Source of the DNA: UMGS1491 sp944380925
GTDB lineage: Bacteria > Bacillota > Clostridia > Oscillospirales > Acutalibacteraceae
Reading direction: 5' to 3'
Assembly (NCBI GenBank): GCA_944380925.1
Contig: CALWJD010000003.1
Coordinates: 1 to 64,000, forward strand
Length of the DNA stretch: 64,000 nt
Shown here: one piece after another, positions 17,027 to 25,162 of the stretch
Numbering within the stretch: position 1 is the first letter of the stretch
Layout: every line of letters begins with the position of its first letter
The notes under the pieces: generated by a model
Seen by the model: the letters and a program-made list of their open reading frames with translations, nothing else
Database searches by the model: none
What the model was told of the DNA's origin: nothing
Made by a program: the position numbers and the translations under genes

Positions 17027-17785
17027 TTATCTATTATTTATGCCTTGCACATTGTTATTATTTGCTGATTGTTGATTATCGTCCTTTGGTTCTAAATTTT
17101 CGTCCAAATCAATTTTTTTGCCGGTGCGTACTTGATTTATTGCAGTAGAAACACGTCCAAAAGCTTCTTTAACTCCATCTGCGGATGCAACAAAATTTCT
17201 GGTGCAATGCTTATCCATACCTAATTTTCCACTTTCTGAAAAAGAATCTATATTAGCGCCCAAGAAAATAAAATTCCAATTTTCTTTTTTCTTTTCTTCG
17301 ACCAGTTTTTTAATTTTATTTACGTCGAATTCTTTGCTGGAATTTTCAAGACCATCTGTAATAACTACGAACACAATTTTATGACCATCTATATCTTTGT
17401 TGTTTGATAGCTCTGTTATCGTGTTCCCCACAGCATCAAGAAGAGCTGTGCAACCTTGTGGGCGATAGTCTTTTTCTGTGATGTTTTTTATTTCTTGAAT
17501 ATTTTTACGGTCGTGAATTTTGTCGCTTGAGTGGTTAAACATAACGGTTGTTACGTAAACGTCTCCACTCGCATCGGAATTTTTTTGTTCTTCAATTACG
17601 GAGTTAAAATTTCCTATAGTGTCTTGGCGTAAGTGGTGCATGGAACCGCTTTTGTCAACAACCATAACCAATTCTGTGTCGTTTTTTGCGCAGGATGTGG
17701 CTTCGGCTGCTTTGGGAGATATGCTGAAAAATGGCGAAAACAGTGTGCATGCTAATAATCCACTTAAAATCTTGAGTTTTTTCAT
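17027..17785 (-). CDS. Secreted von Willebrand factor A domain protein
   Basis: A 252-residue protein with a Sec signal peptide ending near PKAAEA. A vWA domain (about residues 38-215) has the complete metal-ion-dependent adhesion site: DKSGSM, a Thr in PQGCTALLDA and D in VVITDGLEN. Such domains bind proteins through a divalent cation. The C terminus is Asn/Gln-rich and lacks an LPXTG motif or membrane anchor, so the protein is probably released or loosely held. Partner unknown. It has its own near-consensus promoter. Confidence 0.85.
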   Translation of the reverse strand: MKKLKILSGLLACTLFSPFFSISPKAAEATSCAKNDTELVMVVDKSGSMHHLRQDTIGNFNSVIEEQKNSDASGDVYVTTVMFNHSSDKIHDRKNIQEIKNITEKDYRPQGCTALLDAVGNTITELSNNKDIDGHKIVFVVITDGLENSSKEFDVNKIKKLVEEKKKENWNFIFLGANIDSFSESGKLGMDKHCTRNFVASADGVKEAFGRVSTAINQVRTGKKIDLDENLEPKDDNQQSANNNNVQGINNR

Positions 17786-17829
17786 AACAACTTAGTCCTT
17801 CCTTATAATTAATTTTTCGTTACAATATT

Positions 17830-17858
17830 ATTATACTGATGTTTGCAAAAATTTTCAA
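17830..17858 (-). promoter_or_regulatory. Promoter of the vWA gene
   Basis: On the minus strand TTGAAA (17858-17853), 17 bases and TATAAT (17835-17830). Confidence 0.8.
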
Positions 17859-17982
17859 GTGATATTTTATTGAGTAATAAAAAAGATATCAAAAAACGCT
17901 TTGAATGGGCACAACTGTTTCTGTTGAAAATTTTAAAACACATAAAACATAATCAGTAGATCTATTAATAAGACCAAAAACA

Positions 17983-18033
17983 AACAACTTGCATAATAAG
18001 GTGCTACAAAGCGCTTTATAAATACAAGTTGTT
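17983..18033 (-). terminator. Terminator of the double-glycine peptide gene
   Basis: AACAACTTG (17983-17991) pairs with CAAGTTGTT (18025-18033), with an inner AAAGCGCTTT palindrome. On the minus strand it is followed by TGTTTTTGG. It lies about 30 bases past the stop of the small gene. Confidence 0.65.
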
Positions 18034-18061
18034 TTCTTTTGTGTTATCAATTTGCCTAGTA

Positions 18062-18289
18062 TTAAACATCAATTTTTCTGTCCTCGGTTCTTTCGGATTT
18101 ACCGTTATAGCGCTCATCAGCCGCTATTGCATCTTCTTCTGTTTTATAGCCCGGGTCGAAATCGCCTGTTTTCTCATCATATACACACCAAAAAGATGTC
18201 CCATCGTTGAGCTCATATTTAAAATAAGAACCGCCGGAAACATTTTCTAAGGAAACATTTTTCAGCGCTTTAACATGTTTTTCGTTCAT
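18062..18289 (-). CDS. Small peptide precursor with a double-glycine type leader
   Basis: A 75-residue protein. ATG 18289 is chosen because GGAGG stands just upstream. The N terminus MNEKHVKALKNVSLENVSGG looks like the leader of class II bacteriocin-like and other double-glycine peptides, with cleavage expected after GG. The remaining 55 residues start SYFKYELNDGTSFWC, hold a single Cys, and end in a very charged tail. No C39 peptidase-transporter or immunity gene is near. It may be a secreted signal, an orphan bacteriocin-like peptide, or a protein that merely resembles one. Three 16-bp repeats lie upstream. Confidence 0.6.
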   Translation of the reverse strand: MNEKHVKALKNVSLENVSGGSYFKYELNDGTSFWCVYDEKTGDFDPGYKTEEDAIAADERYNGKSERTEDRKIDV

Positions 18290-18317
18290 GTTGATTACCT
18301 CCTTCCAACAATTAATA

Positions 18318-18388
18318 CATCGGGATATATTTTGTTTGGTAAAATATATCAATATGTTTTAACAAATGAAATAAAATATATCCTGATG
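18318..18388 (-). promoter_or_regulatory. Three copies of a 16-bp element upstream of the small peptide gene
   Basis: Copies are CATCGGGATATATTTT (18318-18333, plus), CATATTGATATATTTT (18356-18341, minus) and CATCAGGATATATTTT (18388-18373, minus). The outer two differ by one base and form an inverted repeat. The two minus-strand copies are direct repeats 32 bases apart, about three helical turns. A TTGATA-17-TATATC promoter can be drawn through the middle copy. This looks like a regulator-binding array. Confidence 0.6.
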
Positions 18389-18491
18389 ACATTGTAAAAA
18401 ACACACAAAAGTCAATAACGAATTTGCAAAATACAAAAATATTTACACAAAAATAGCCGTAGCAATTCTTTTTAAAAGTCAAAAATATTGT

Positions 18492-18520
18492 TTGACACAT
18501 CATACTATGTGACGTATAAT
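18492..18520 (+). promoter_or_regulatory. Promoter of the padR operon with an internal dyad
   Basis: TTGACA (18492-18497), 17 bases and TATAAT (18515-18520). The dyad CACAT-N6-ATGTG (18496-18511) fills the spacer, resembles PadR-family operators, and could let the regulator repress its own operon. Confidence 0.78.
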
Positions 18521-18542
18521 ATTGTTGTAAGGAGGTGTTGTA

Positions 18543-18860
18543 GTGGATGCACAATTAAAAAAAGGCTTTTTGGAAGTTTGCGTGCTTGCGGCGCTCAGAA
18601 ATAAAGACTTATATGGCTACAAACTGATTGAAGATATATCAAAGTACATTGAAATTTCTGAATCTACGCTGTATCCTATATTAAGAAGACTCGAAAATTC
18701 AGGCTATCTTACCACTTATACGCAGGAATACAATACAAGGCTACGCAAATACTACAAAATTACAGATGATGGAAAAAAGCGTATAAACGATTTTTTGATC
18801 AGTAAGGAAAAGGTTATGAAAATTTATAATTTTATAGAAGGAGAGAATGAAGTTGAATAA
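18543..18860 (+). CDS. PadR family transcriptional regulator
   Basis: A 105-residue winged-helix repressor. LYGYKLIEDISKYIEISESTLYPILRRLENSGYLTTYTQ is the PadR helix-turn-helix and wing, and a short C-terminal helix serves dimerisation. The start is GTG 18543, with AAGGAGGTG ahead of it. PadR proteins are usually autoregulatory and respond to ligands or envelope stress. The last bases overlap the next gene (DUF1700), a pairing common in Firmicutes in which the regulator controls membrane proteins of the same operon. Confidence 0.9.
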   Translation: MDAQLKKGFLEVCVLAALRNKDLYGYKLIEDISKYIEISESTLYPILRRLENSGYLTTYTQEYNTRLRKYYKITDDGKKRINDFLISKEKVMKIYNFIEGENEVE

Positions 18861-19449
18861 AGCAGAATTTTTGGATGATCTTAAGTGCAAATTAAGTTCT
18901 TTACCAAAAGAAGAAAGAGAAAAAACAGTTAATTATTATACGGAGATGATAGACGATCGTATCGAAAGCGGAATGGGGGAGGAAGAAGCCGTTGCGCAAA
19001 TGGAAAGCACGCAAACGATAGCCGAGAGATTGATTCCAGAAGAAAGTAAAAATAAAACAACGTCGGAAAAAGTTTTTGATTTCATAGATAAATTTTTTAC
19101 AAAACACGGATATTTGGTTGTGCTTGCAATATTAATTCTTTCGTTTCCTTTATGGAGTCCGATCGTGGTCGGAGTATTAACTTTCGTAGGTTTGTTTTTT
19201 GCTTTTCTTTTTGCGATGATTGCTTTGGGCGCAATATGTACGGTTGTGGCGCTTGGAATTGCGATATCATTTATTACGCAAAGTTTGCTAAGTGCACTGT
19301 CGGCGCTTGGAGTATCAATGATTTTTGCGGGTGTTACGATGCTTATAACTATCGGCACATTTAAATTGATACGGCAGATATCGGATTTTTGCAAAAGAAG
19401 TTATAAAGGTATAAAAGAACGCTCAGAAAAACGGAGGAATTCAAAATGA
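18847..19449 (+). CDS. DUF1700 (HAAS) membrane protein
   Basis: 200 residues. The N-terminal DUF1700/HAAS domain (FLDDLKCKLSSLPKEEREKTVNYYTEMIDDRIESG) is cytoplasmic and helical. About four hydrophobic segments follow (residues 80-185), then a basic tail. It is translationally coupled to padR (14-base overlap) and to the next small gene (4-base overlap). In related operons this protein is thought to link envelope state to PadR; the molecular role is not established. Confidence 0.8.
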   Translation: MKLNKAEFLDDLKCKLSSLPKEEREKTVNYYTEMIDDRIESGMGEEEAVAQMESTQTIAERLIPEESKNKTTSEKVFDFIDKFFTKHGYLVVLAILILSFPLWSPIVVGVLTFVGLFFAFLFAMIALGAICTVVALGIAISFITQSLLSALSALGVSMIFAGVTMLITIGTFKLIRQISDFCKRSYKGIKERSEKRRNSK

Positions 19450-19637
19450 ATAAGGATAAAACAATGAAAACGGAAAAAAATACATGCAAAAAAATTTCTA
19501 GAACCAAAAAGCTTGTTTACATATCAATTGGGTTGATTGTGGTTGGGGCGGCTTTATTTTCACTTTCGCTTTTGGGGCTTAACCATACGGCGATCGATAA
19601 GCCAATATATGAGGTCTTTAAATTTATAGGTATGTAA
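19446..19637 (+). CDS. Small single-pass membrane protein
   Basis: 63 residues: a Lys-rich N terminus (residues 1-24), one hydrophobic segment (YISIGLIVVGAALFSLSLLGL) and a short tail. It starts inside the stop codon region of the DUF1700 gene, so it belongs to the same operon. It sits where DUF4097-type proteins often lie in other genomes, but is far shorter. Function unknown. Confidence 0.6.
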   Translation: MNKDKTMKTEKNTCKKISRTKKLVYISIGLIVVGAALFSLSLLGLNHTAIDKPIYEVFKFIGM

Positions 19638-19660
19638 GAAGTTATAGGGGGGAACGTGTT

Positions 19661-20032
19661 GTGAAAGGTATAGTAAATGCAGTGGCAAATATACTCTGGA
19701 TAATATTCGGAGGACTGATTCTTTCTGTGGCATGGGCGTTGGTCGGGATTATTTCGTGTTTGACCATTGTTGGAATACCTTTTGGTACGCAGTGTTTTAA
19801 ATTCGCAAATTTAATGCTATTTCCGTTTGGCAGGGAAGTAGAGTATTCCGGTAGTACGGCTTCAGTTTTGTTAAATATTTTATGGATTATCTTTATTGGC
19901 GTTGATCTTGCTGTATGCTCGCTTGTTATTGGTGCCCTTTGGTGTTTAACGATTGTTGGCATCCCTATTGGCCTACAAGCTTTTAAATTTGCAAAGCTTT
20001 CTCTTTTGCCGTTTGGGGCTAGAATAGTATGA
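19661..20032 (+). CDS. YccF domain inner-membrane protein
   Basis: 123 residues with two copies of the YccF (DUF307) module. WALVGIISCLTIVGIPFGTQ and CLTIVGIPIGLQAFKFAKLSLLPFG show the repeated CLTIVGIP(F/I)G signature and FKFA-L--LPFG tail. Each half has membrane-embedded hydrophobic segments. Function of the family is not known. GTG 19661 follows a GGGGG purine tract. It is the probable last gene of the padR operon. Confidence 0.85.
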   Translation: MKGIVNAVANILWIIFGGLILSVAWALVGIISCLTIVGIPFGTQCFKFANLMLFPFGREVEYSGSTASVLLNILWIIFIGVDLAVCSLVIGALWCLTIVGIPIGLQAFKFAKLSLLPFGARIV

Positions 20033-20076
20033 TTTTGCAGGGTCGATATTTATTTTACATATAGAGGGGAATTTTT

Positions 20077-20523
20077 TTGAAAAAACATTTTTGCGTTTCA
20101 GTATATGTATATAATCCAAAAAACAGTAAATTTCTGTTGGTAAAACATCGAAAAGCAGGGAAGTGGTTACAACCGGGAGGACATGTTGAGCCGAATGAAG
20201 ATCCCGAAGAAGCGGCACTAAGAGAAATTTTTGAAGAAACCGGGCTTCGTGTAAAACTAGTAGGTAAAAGATTTCCACGTAAACAAGATTTTATTCTTCC
20301 CCTTGCTTTGCAAAAAAACATGGTGGAAGAAGACCATATTCATATAGATGTTGTTTATTTAGCTTACCCAACGGAAAATCAAAAAGAAGTTATAAATTAC
20401 GAAGAAACAGAGGGTTTGGAATGGTTCACATTAGATCAAATAACAGATGATAACTTTGAAACTTTTGACGATGTGAAATATTGGTGTTCGAAAATTATAG
20501 ATGATTCGGAAAATATAATTTAG
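20077..20523 (+). CDS. NUDIX hydrolase
   Basis: 148 residues. The Nudix box GGHVEPNEDPEEAALREIFEETGL (about residues 33-56) carries the REIFEE metal-binding helix. It hydrolyses a nucleoside diphosphate linked to another moiety; the substrate cannot be told from sequence. A TTG start at 20077 is supported by AGAGGGG upstream. It is followed 17 bases later by a small gene and a broken peptidase gene on the same strand. Confidence 0.88.
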   Translation: MKKHFCVSVYVYNPKNSKFLLVKHRKAGKWLQPGGHVEPNEDPEEAALREIFEETGLRVKLVGKRFPRKQDFILPLALQKNMVEEDHIHIDVVYLAYPTENQKEVINYEETEGLEWFTLDQITDDNFETFDDVKYWCSKIIDDSENII

Positions 20524-20540
20524 AAAGTGCCGGATAATAT

Positions 20541-20813
20541 ATGTGCTTAAATGATTACAGAGATGAAGTAAAAGAATTTCTTGTAAAAGTTAATTCTTTG
20601 GGTAAAAATCAGGAACGAAAATTAGTTTGGCTTGAAAAAGAATTGGAGCTATTAAAATCAGCTGTTAGGAATTCCGATAATAAAGCTATTTCTCATCAAA
20701 TTTATGATATGATGTATCTTTTGTTTGAGGTTGCGGCCGATAATAACTCTGATTTAGATATCGAATGGATTAACGGAAATAATAAGAAGAAGGATAAGTA
20801 TGTAAAGGAATAA
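20541..20813 (+). CDS. Small helical protein, possibly MazG-like
   Basis: 90 residues, almost all predicted helical, with HQIYDMMYLLFEVAADNNSDLDIEW in the second half. The spacing of D, E and EW residues faintly recalls all-alpha NTP pyrophosphatases, but the EExxD pair is not clear. Its place behind a NUDIX gene would fit a nucleotide house-cleaning role; that is a guess. It ends in a Lys-rich tail. Confidence 0.5.
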   Translation: MCLNDYRDEVKEFLVKVNSLGKNQERKLVWLEKELELLKSAVRNSDNKAISHQIYDMMYLLFEVAADNNSDLDIEWINGNNKKKDKYVKE

Positions 20814-20819
20814 GTAGTT

Positions 20820-21574
20820 ATGAAATGTATTTTGTGTAGTCGCTTGGATTTGTACGATAAAGATGATTTGGAAAATAAAACTCCTAAAAATTTTGGAAAC
20901 AAAAATAGAATACTTGATAACATAAAAAAACACACAAAAAATACGATAACTTTTTATTTGTAACGAATAATGAGTTTGATAGTGACTCAACAGATATTTA
21001 CGCAAATGGTACTTTTGAATCTTTTGAAATTACGTTGCCTTTTAAAAATTATAGAGTCCTTGGCTTTAGAACTGTTGAAAAAATAGACGATTTAATAGAG
21101 AATGCAGATTTTATATTTTTATGTGGCGGTCACTTGCCTACTCAAAATAAGTTTTTTAATTATATAAACTTAAGGGAAAAAATTAAAAATACAGAAGCTT
21201 TAATTGTTGGCGCATCTGCAGGAGCAATGAACATGGCAGATGTAGTTTATTCTATTCCGGAACTCGAGCAGGAAAGTAATGATCCAAATTTCAAAAGAAG
21301 TCTTAAAGGATTAGGTCTTACAAATATAAATATTTTGCCTCGTTATGATAAATTTGTTGGTCATATTTTAGGTGGCAGAAGATTTATCGAGGATATTGTT
21401 TTACCGGATACATATAAAAGGAAAGTATTTGGGATTAACGAGGGTTCATACATACTGATAGATAACAAAGAAGCATATTTATATGGCGAAGCCTATTGGC
21501 TTGAAAATGGTGCGATTAAAAAATTAAATAATGACAATGAAGTAATAAATATAATTGGATGTGGGAAAACATAA
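20820..21574 (+). pseudogene. Peptidase S51 (dipeptidase E-like), frameshifted
   Basis: ATG 20820 begins MKCILCSRLDLYD. After 41 codons an A run (20936-20941, six A where seven are needed) shifts the frame, giving a stop near 20960. The rest of the protein continues in the other frame to 21574. It includes IFLCGGHLPTQN and the nucleophile Ser in GASAGAMNM near 21210. S51 enzymes cleave Asp-containing dipeptides or cyanophycin-derived peptides. The abbreviated reading frame from 21035 has no ribosome site, so the gene is probably dead unless slippage on the A run rescues it. Confidence 0.82.
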
Positions 21575-22084
21575 ATGGACATCAGTATAAAAATTGCAAA
21601 CAAAAATGAGCTAGAAGAAGCTATTTTACTTTCAGAAAAGTATTGTTACAAAAATACTTCCGACAAAAATCACGGATTTACACTTAAGCCCATTAACCAG
21701 AGCTATTTAGGTTCGGTATATGTTGCAAAGATTAATGAAAACGTCATAGGAACTGCTTGTGCCACGGATTTTTCCGAAGAGGATTATAAGCGTTACGATG
21801 CCGGCAGTAATTTTGAATGTAAAGAAGTTGGAAAAGTAACTGTTGATGAAAATTATAGGGAAATGGGGATAGGCAAAAAAATAATTGAGTTTATCCTTAA
21901 AAAATTTCCAAATATGGATTTTTACGCAACTATAATGGAAAAACCTGTGGAAAATAAATCTTCAAAACGATTGTTTGAAAGTTTAGGGTTTAAATGCTAT
22001 AAAATTATTAATTTATTTCATGATGACCTTGATTTAAAAGAAGAAGTAGGACTATATGTTTATAATAATTCGAATAATAACTAA
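21575..22084 (+). CDS. GNAT family N-acetyltransferase
   Basis: 169 residues with the GNAT fold: GKVTVDENYREMGIGKKIIEFIL (about residues 87-109) is motif A, with the acetyl-CoA pyrophosphate loop RxxGIGK. The C-terminal NKSSKRLFESLGFKCY helix-strand is also typical. Substrate unknown. The ATG begins one base after the stop codon of the broken S51 gene, so the two were an operon. Confidence 0.85.
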   Translation: MDISIKIANKNELEEAILLSEKYCYKNTSDKNHGFTLKPINQSYLGSVYVAKINENVIGTACATDFSEEDYKRYDAGSNFECKEVGKVTVDENYREMGIGKKIIEFILKKFPNMDFYATIMEKPVENKSSKRLFESLGFKCYKIINLFHDDLDLKEEVGLYVYNNSNNN

Positions 22085-22159
22085 CTCTACGCAGTGGTAT
22101 CGTTATAATTTTAAATGTACAGTATGTTAGTTTCGGAGTGGTGCTTTTGATCCTTTATA

Positions 22160-22188
22160 TTGACATACTGTTTGTTTAATGTTACAAT
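22160..22188 (+). promoter_or_regulatory. Promoter of the phospholipase-like gene
   Basis: TTGACA (22160-22165), 17 bases and TACAAT (22183-22188), ending 34 bases before the ATG. Confidence 0.82.
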
Positions 22189-22222
22189 ATAGACAAGATT
22201 GCGAGCTAACGAGGTATTTAAA

Positions 22223-23083
22223 ATGAATTTAAAAAAAGCAGTATGCATGGCAATATCAACTTTGTTTTTCGGCATGAGTTTTTGTTGCAACGGAGTAAGT
22301 GCTTTATATGGGAATAGCCACTATAATATAGGTAAAAAAATGACTGAAAAAATGGACGAAAAGCTCTCACAAAGTGAAAAAGAGGCGTTTTTGGCGGGAG
22401 TAGTTTATGCGGATATAGGAAGATTTAAATTCGATAAAGAAATTACTATAGATAAAGAAACCGGAGAAAAAACGGAGAAAAGTATAGATTCGGATTCCGA
22501 TGAGTTTGCAAAAAAGATTAAAGAGCTTGCCAAAACCAAAGAGGAAAAATGGTTTGCGGCCGGCTTTGAGGTGCATGTTTTGCAGGATAAAAAAACAAAG
22601 TCTTTTTTGAAAGAAATTTTTGAGAAAGATTATTCTTCGTATTCTGAATATATGTCGCAGTGCGGTGCTTTGGATAATTATTTTTCAAAAAAATCAGGGA
22701 TATTATATAGTGAGTTTTTAAGTAAATTTAATTTTGACCAAATTGCAAAAGAAGATAATTTTGATGCTTTAACCAGAGGAGTCCCTAAAAGCATAGTTAA
22801 GTATTTAAGTAAGAAGATAATTAAAAAATACTCCGATTATCCACAAAAGAATGAATTGATCATGTGTGAGGATTTAATAAAAAGAACCTATGAGTCTTTA
22901 GGCTATGACGTGGATTTGGAGGATATTCACGAACAAGCGGGAAATCTTTTGGGATTTTTTATAGTTATTGCGCATGTAATGGGAAGTAAAACAGAAATAT
23001 CGGAAAAGATGGCTTTAAAAATAGAGGAGCAAAGCGAGAAGCTTGCCGATCTGTGCTTATCTGAATGTATCGAATGTAAATAA
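22223..23083 (+). CDS. Secreted protein resembling zinc-dependent phospholipase C
   Basis: 286 residues with a Sec signal peptide (cleavage probably after GVSA near residue 28). The mature part starts near LYGNSHYNIGKKM, contains FLAGVVYADIGRF and later WFAAGFEVHVLQD. His, then Asp in a G--YADI motif, then H--QD follow the spacing of zinc ligands in the S1/P1-alpha-toxin fold. The match is partial and I did not find every ligand, so the function is tentative. ATG 22223 is chosen over an upstream in-frame start because it gives a clean signal peptide. It has its own promoter. Confidence 0.5.
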   Translation: MNLKKAVCMAISTLFFGMSFCCNGVSALYGNSHYNIGKKMTEKMDEKLSQSEKEAFLAGVVYADIGRFKFDKEITIDKETGEKTEKSIDSDSDEFAKKIKELAKTKEEKWFAAGFEVHVLQDKKTKSFLKEIFEKDYSSYSEYMSQCGALDNYFSKKSGILYSEFLSKFNFDQIAKEDNFDALTRGVPKSIVKYLSKKIIKKYSDYPQKNELIMCEDLIKRTYESLGYDVDLEDIHEQAGNLLGFFIVIAHVMGSKTEISEKMALKIEEQSEKLADLCLSECIECK

Positions 23084-23181
23084 TAAATATTTTTTGCTTG
23101 TATAAATTTTCATATTGATTTATTGTTAATTTAATGTTATGATATAATTGAAACAAAAAATTTAGAAAGAGGTTTTATACT

Positions 23182-23643
23182 ATGCTAAAGAAAGTTACAG
23201 CATTTGGTTTATCTATTTTTTTAGGAATTGGTTGCGCATCGGTAGGATTTGCTTTTAAGGACGAATATGATAATTATGCAGACGTTTTAAAATATTCTAC
23301 GAAGAGCATGGCGACATCTAAAATGGAACAATTGAAAATGAAAATTAAGAAGAACGAAGCAAAAATCAAGCATTTAGAGGCGAAAAGAACCGAGCTTGAT
23401 AATAATATGGCCTCCAAAATTCAATTGCAAGAATATGTTCGTATTAACTTTGAAAGAATGAATTGGTTTAAAAGATTGCTTTCAAAAAACAAAATGAACG
23501 AAAAAATGAGTAAACTGGAAAGCGATATAGAAAATATAAAAAACGACGTGAAATTAAACGAAAAGAAGATTAAAAAATTGCAAGATAAAAGAAGCGATTT
23601 GGATCGCGAACTCGCAGTGCTTCTTCAAATAAAAGAAATTTAG
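23182..23643 (+). CDS. Secreted coiled-coil protein
   Basis: 153 residues: a signal peptide (FGLSIFLGIGCASVGFAF, cleavage near residue 28), then two Lys/Glu/Leu heptad-rich coiled coils (residues 50-85 and 105-148). KKNEAKIKHLEAKRTELDNN and LNEKKIKKLQDKRSDLDRE are similar to each other, so the halves look duplicated. No enzyme motif. A TATAAT -10 lies 42 bases upstream. Likely structural or adhesive at the cell surface; function unknown. Confidence 0.75.
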   Translation: MLKKVTAFGLSIFLGIGCASVGFAFKDEYDNYADVLKYSTKSMATSKMEQLKMKIKKNEAKIKHLEAKRTELDNNMASKIQLQEYVRINFERMNWFKRLLSKNKMNEKMSKLESDIENIKNDVKLNEKKIKKLQDKRSDLDRELAVLLQIKEI

Positions 23644-23733
23644 TTGATAATGTTTTTTATTATATTATCGGTTTTGTGCAACTGTCTTATTTGTGATAAA
23701 ACAAAAATGTTATTAAAAAGGTGATATAAAAAC

Positions 23734-24900
23734 ATGCTAAAAAAATGGTCTTCATTGTTATTATCGGGAGCGTTAATGTCATGTGCCGCTTTTCCTTCGT
23801 CGCATGCGGTCTTCCTGGACCCTAGGGATATCCCGTTAGACGTAAAAATAGGACAAATGCTCTGTTTGGATTTCCGTCAGTGAAAAGATGAATCCGGAAA
23901 CCCCCGAAATGTTACGGAAATTAATGATACGATTCGTGAGATTATTGGTAAATACCATATTGGAAGTGTAATTCTATTTAGAGAAAATTTTTCAAATGAG
24001 TTTCAGTCAAAGAAGCTTATTGCCGATTTACAGAGTGATGCCATTAGTTCGGGAAATCCGCCACTTATTATTGCAGTTGATCAAGAAGGCGGATCAGTTG
24101 AAAGATTTGCTTTTGATAGGAAAAAGCTAAAAGACAACGCCGAGATCACAGGCCCGACAGAGGCTTATGAAAAAGGAAAAGTTATTGGTAGTGAGCTTCA
24201 CGACCTTGGAATAAACTGCGATTTTGCACCGGTTGTTGACGTTCGTAGTAATCCGGAAAGTCCAATTACAGAAGTGAGATCATTTGGCGCTGATCCTGAA
24301 AAAGTGGCTGTATGTGGCGAAAGTTTTATGAGGGGGTTGCACGAGAATGGTGTTGCGGCTGTTGCGAAGCACTTTCCCGGGCATGGTTGTACTGAACTTG
24401 ATACGCATGTAGGACTTGCTGTTGCAAATAAAACTTTGGGAGGGCTTGAAGAATTAGAATTAATACCATTTGACCGCCTTATTAAATCGGGCGTGGATAT
24501 GGTTATGACGGCTCATATAGCACTGCCATATGTTACGTCGGAGAAGGCGATTTCTATTAAGGATGATAGTGAAATACCAGTTCCTGCGACGCTTTCAAAA
24601 GGAATTTTAACGGGAGTTCTAAGGGATAAACTAGGATTCCGCGGCGTAATAGTTTCCGATGCTATGAATATGGGAGCAATATCTGAACATTTTGGTGAGA
24701 GAGAAAGAGTTGCAAGAGCTATAAACGCCGGCGTTGATATGGTGCTTATGCCTGTAACTTTGCGCAATAAAGAAGATATTGAAAAATTGAAAGGATTAAT
24801 TGGATACATTAAGGACTTGATTATAAGTGGTGGAATTTCCGAAGAAAGAATAAATGAATCCGTTAAACGCATCTTTGAATTAAAAGAAAAATACTGTTGA
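23734..24900 (+). pseudogene. Glycoside hydrolase family 3 (NagZ-like), in-frame stop at codon 50
   Basis: ATG 23734 follows AAAGGTGAT and opens a signal peptide (LLLSGALMSCAAF). Codon 50 is TGA (23881-23883), in LDFRQ-stop-KDESGNP. Homologues often have Trp in this DFR-W position, so TGG to TGA is the likely change. The same frame continues to 24900 with the GH3 motifs IIAVDQEGG, AKHFPGHGCTELDTH (catalytic dyad His) and the nucleophile Asp in VSDAMNMGAI. Without the stop the protein would be 388 residues, normal for beta-N-acetylhexosaminidases acting on peptidoglycan fragments. Read-through would yield an active enzyme, but nonsense decay is simpler. Confidence 0.87.
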
Positions 24901-24938
24901 GAGAGCATAGTGCTTTAATATATAATGTATTTGTATAA

Positions 24939-24985
24939 AAAATGGTTCTGTTAGAAAATTTTTTGTTTTGCGGCAGAATCATTTT
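24939..24985 (+). terminator. Terminator after the GH3 gene
   Basis: AAAATGGTTCTG (24939-24950) pairs with CAGAATCATTTT (24974-24985) with one G-U pair, followed by TTATTT. Confidence 0.7.
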
Positions 24986-25110
24986 TTATTTGAAAAATTT
25001 GATTTTAATGATGCTGAAAAGAATTAACCTCTTTAAAACTTTTGAATAAGTTGTAGCTTTAAAAAATATTGTTTAATCTTTTTAATGGATTGTATTTTAT
25101 AATAAATAAT

Positions 25111-25142
25111 TATTCTCCGAGTATTTTGCTGCTCGGAGAATA
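25111..25142 (-). terminator. Hairpin after the NlpC/P60-like gene
   Basis: TATTCTCCGAG (25111-25121) and CTCGGAGAATA (25132-25142) form a perfect 11-bp stem, 20 bases past the minus-strand stop codon. The T tract is only AT-rich. Confidence 0.6.
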
Positions 25143-25162
25143 GATTTTATAAAATGGTGATT

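Noticed and set aside
23881..23883. Selenocysteine or reassigned UGA in the GH3 gene
   Set aside because: No SECIS-like hairpin was evident after the codon, homologues have Trp rather than Cys there, RF2 is encoded in the window and TGA ends several core genes.
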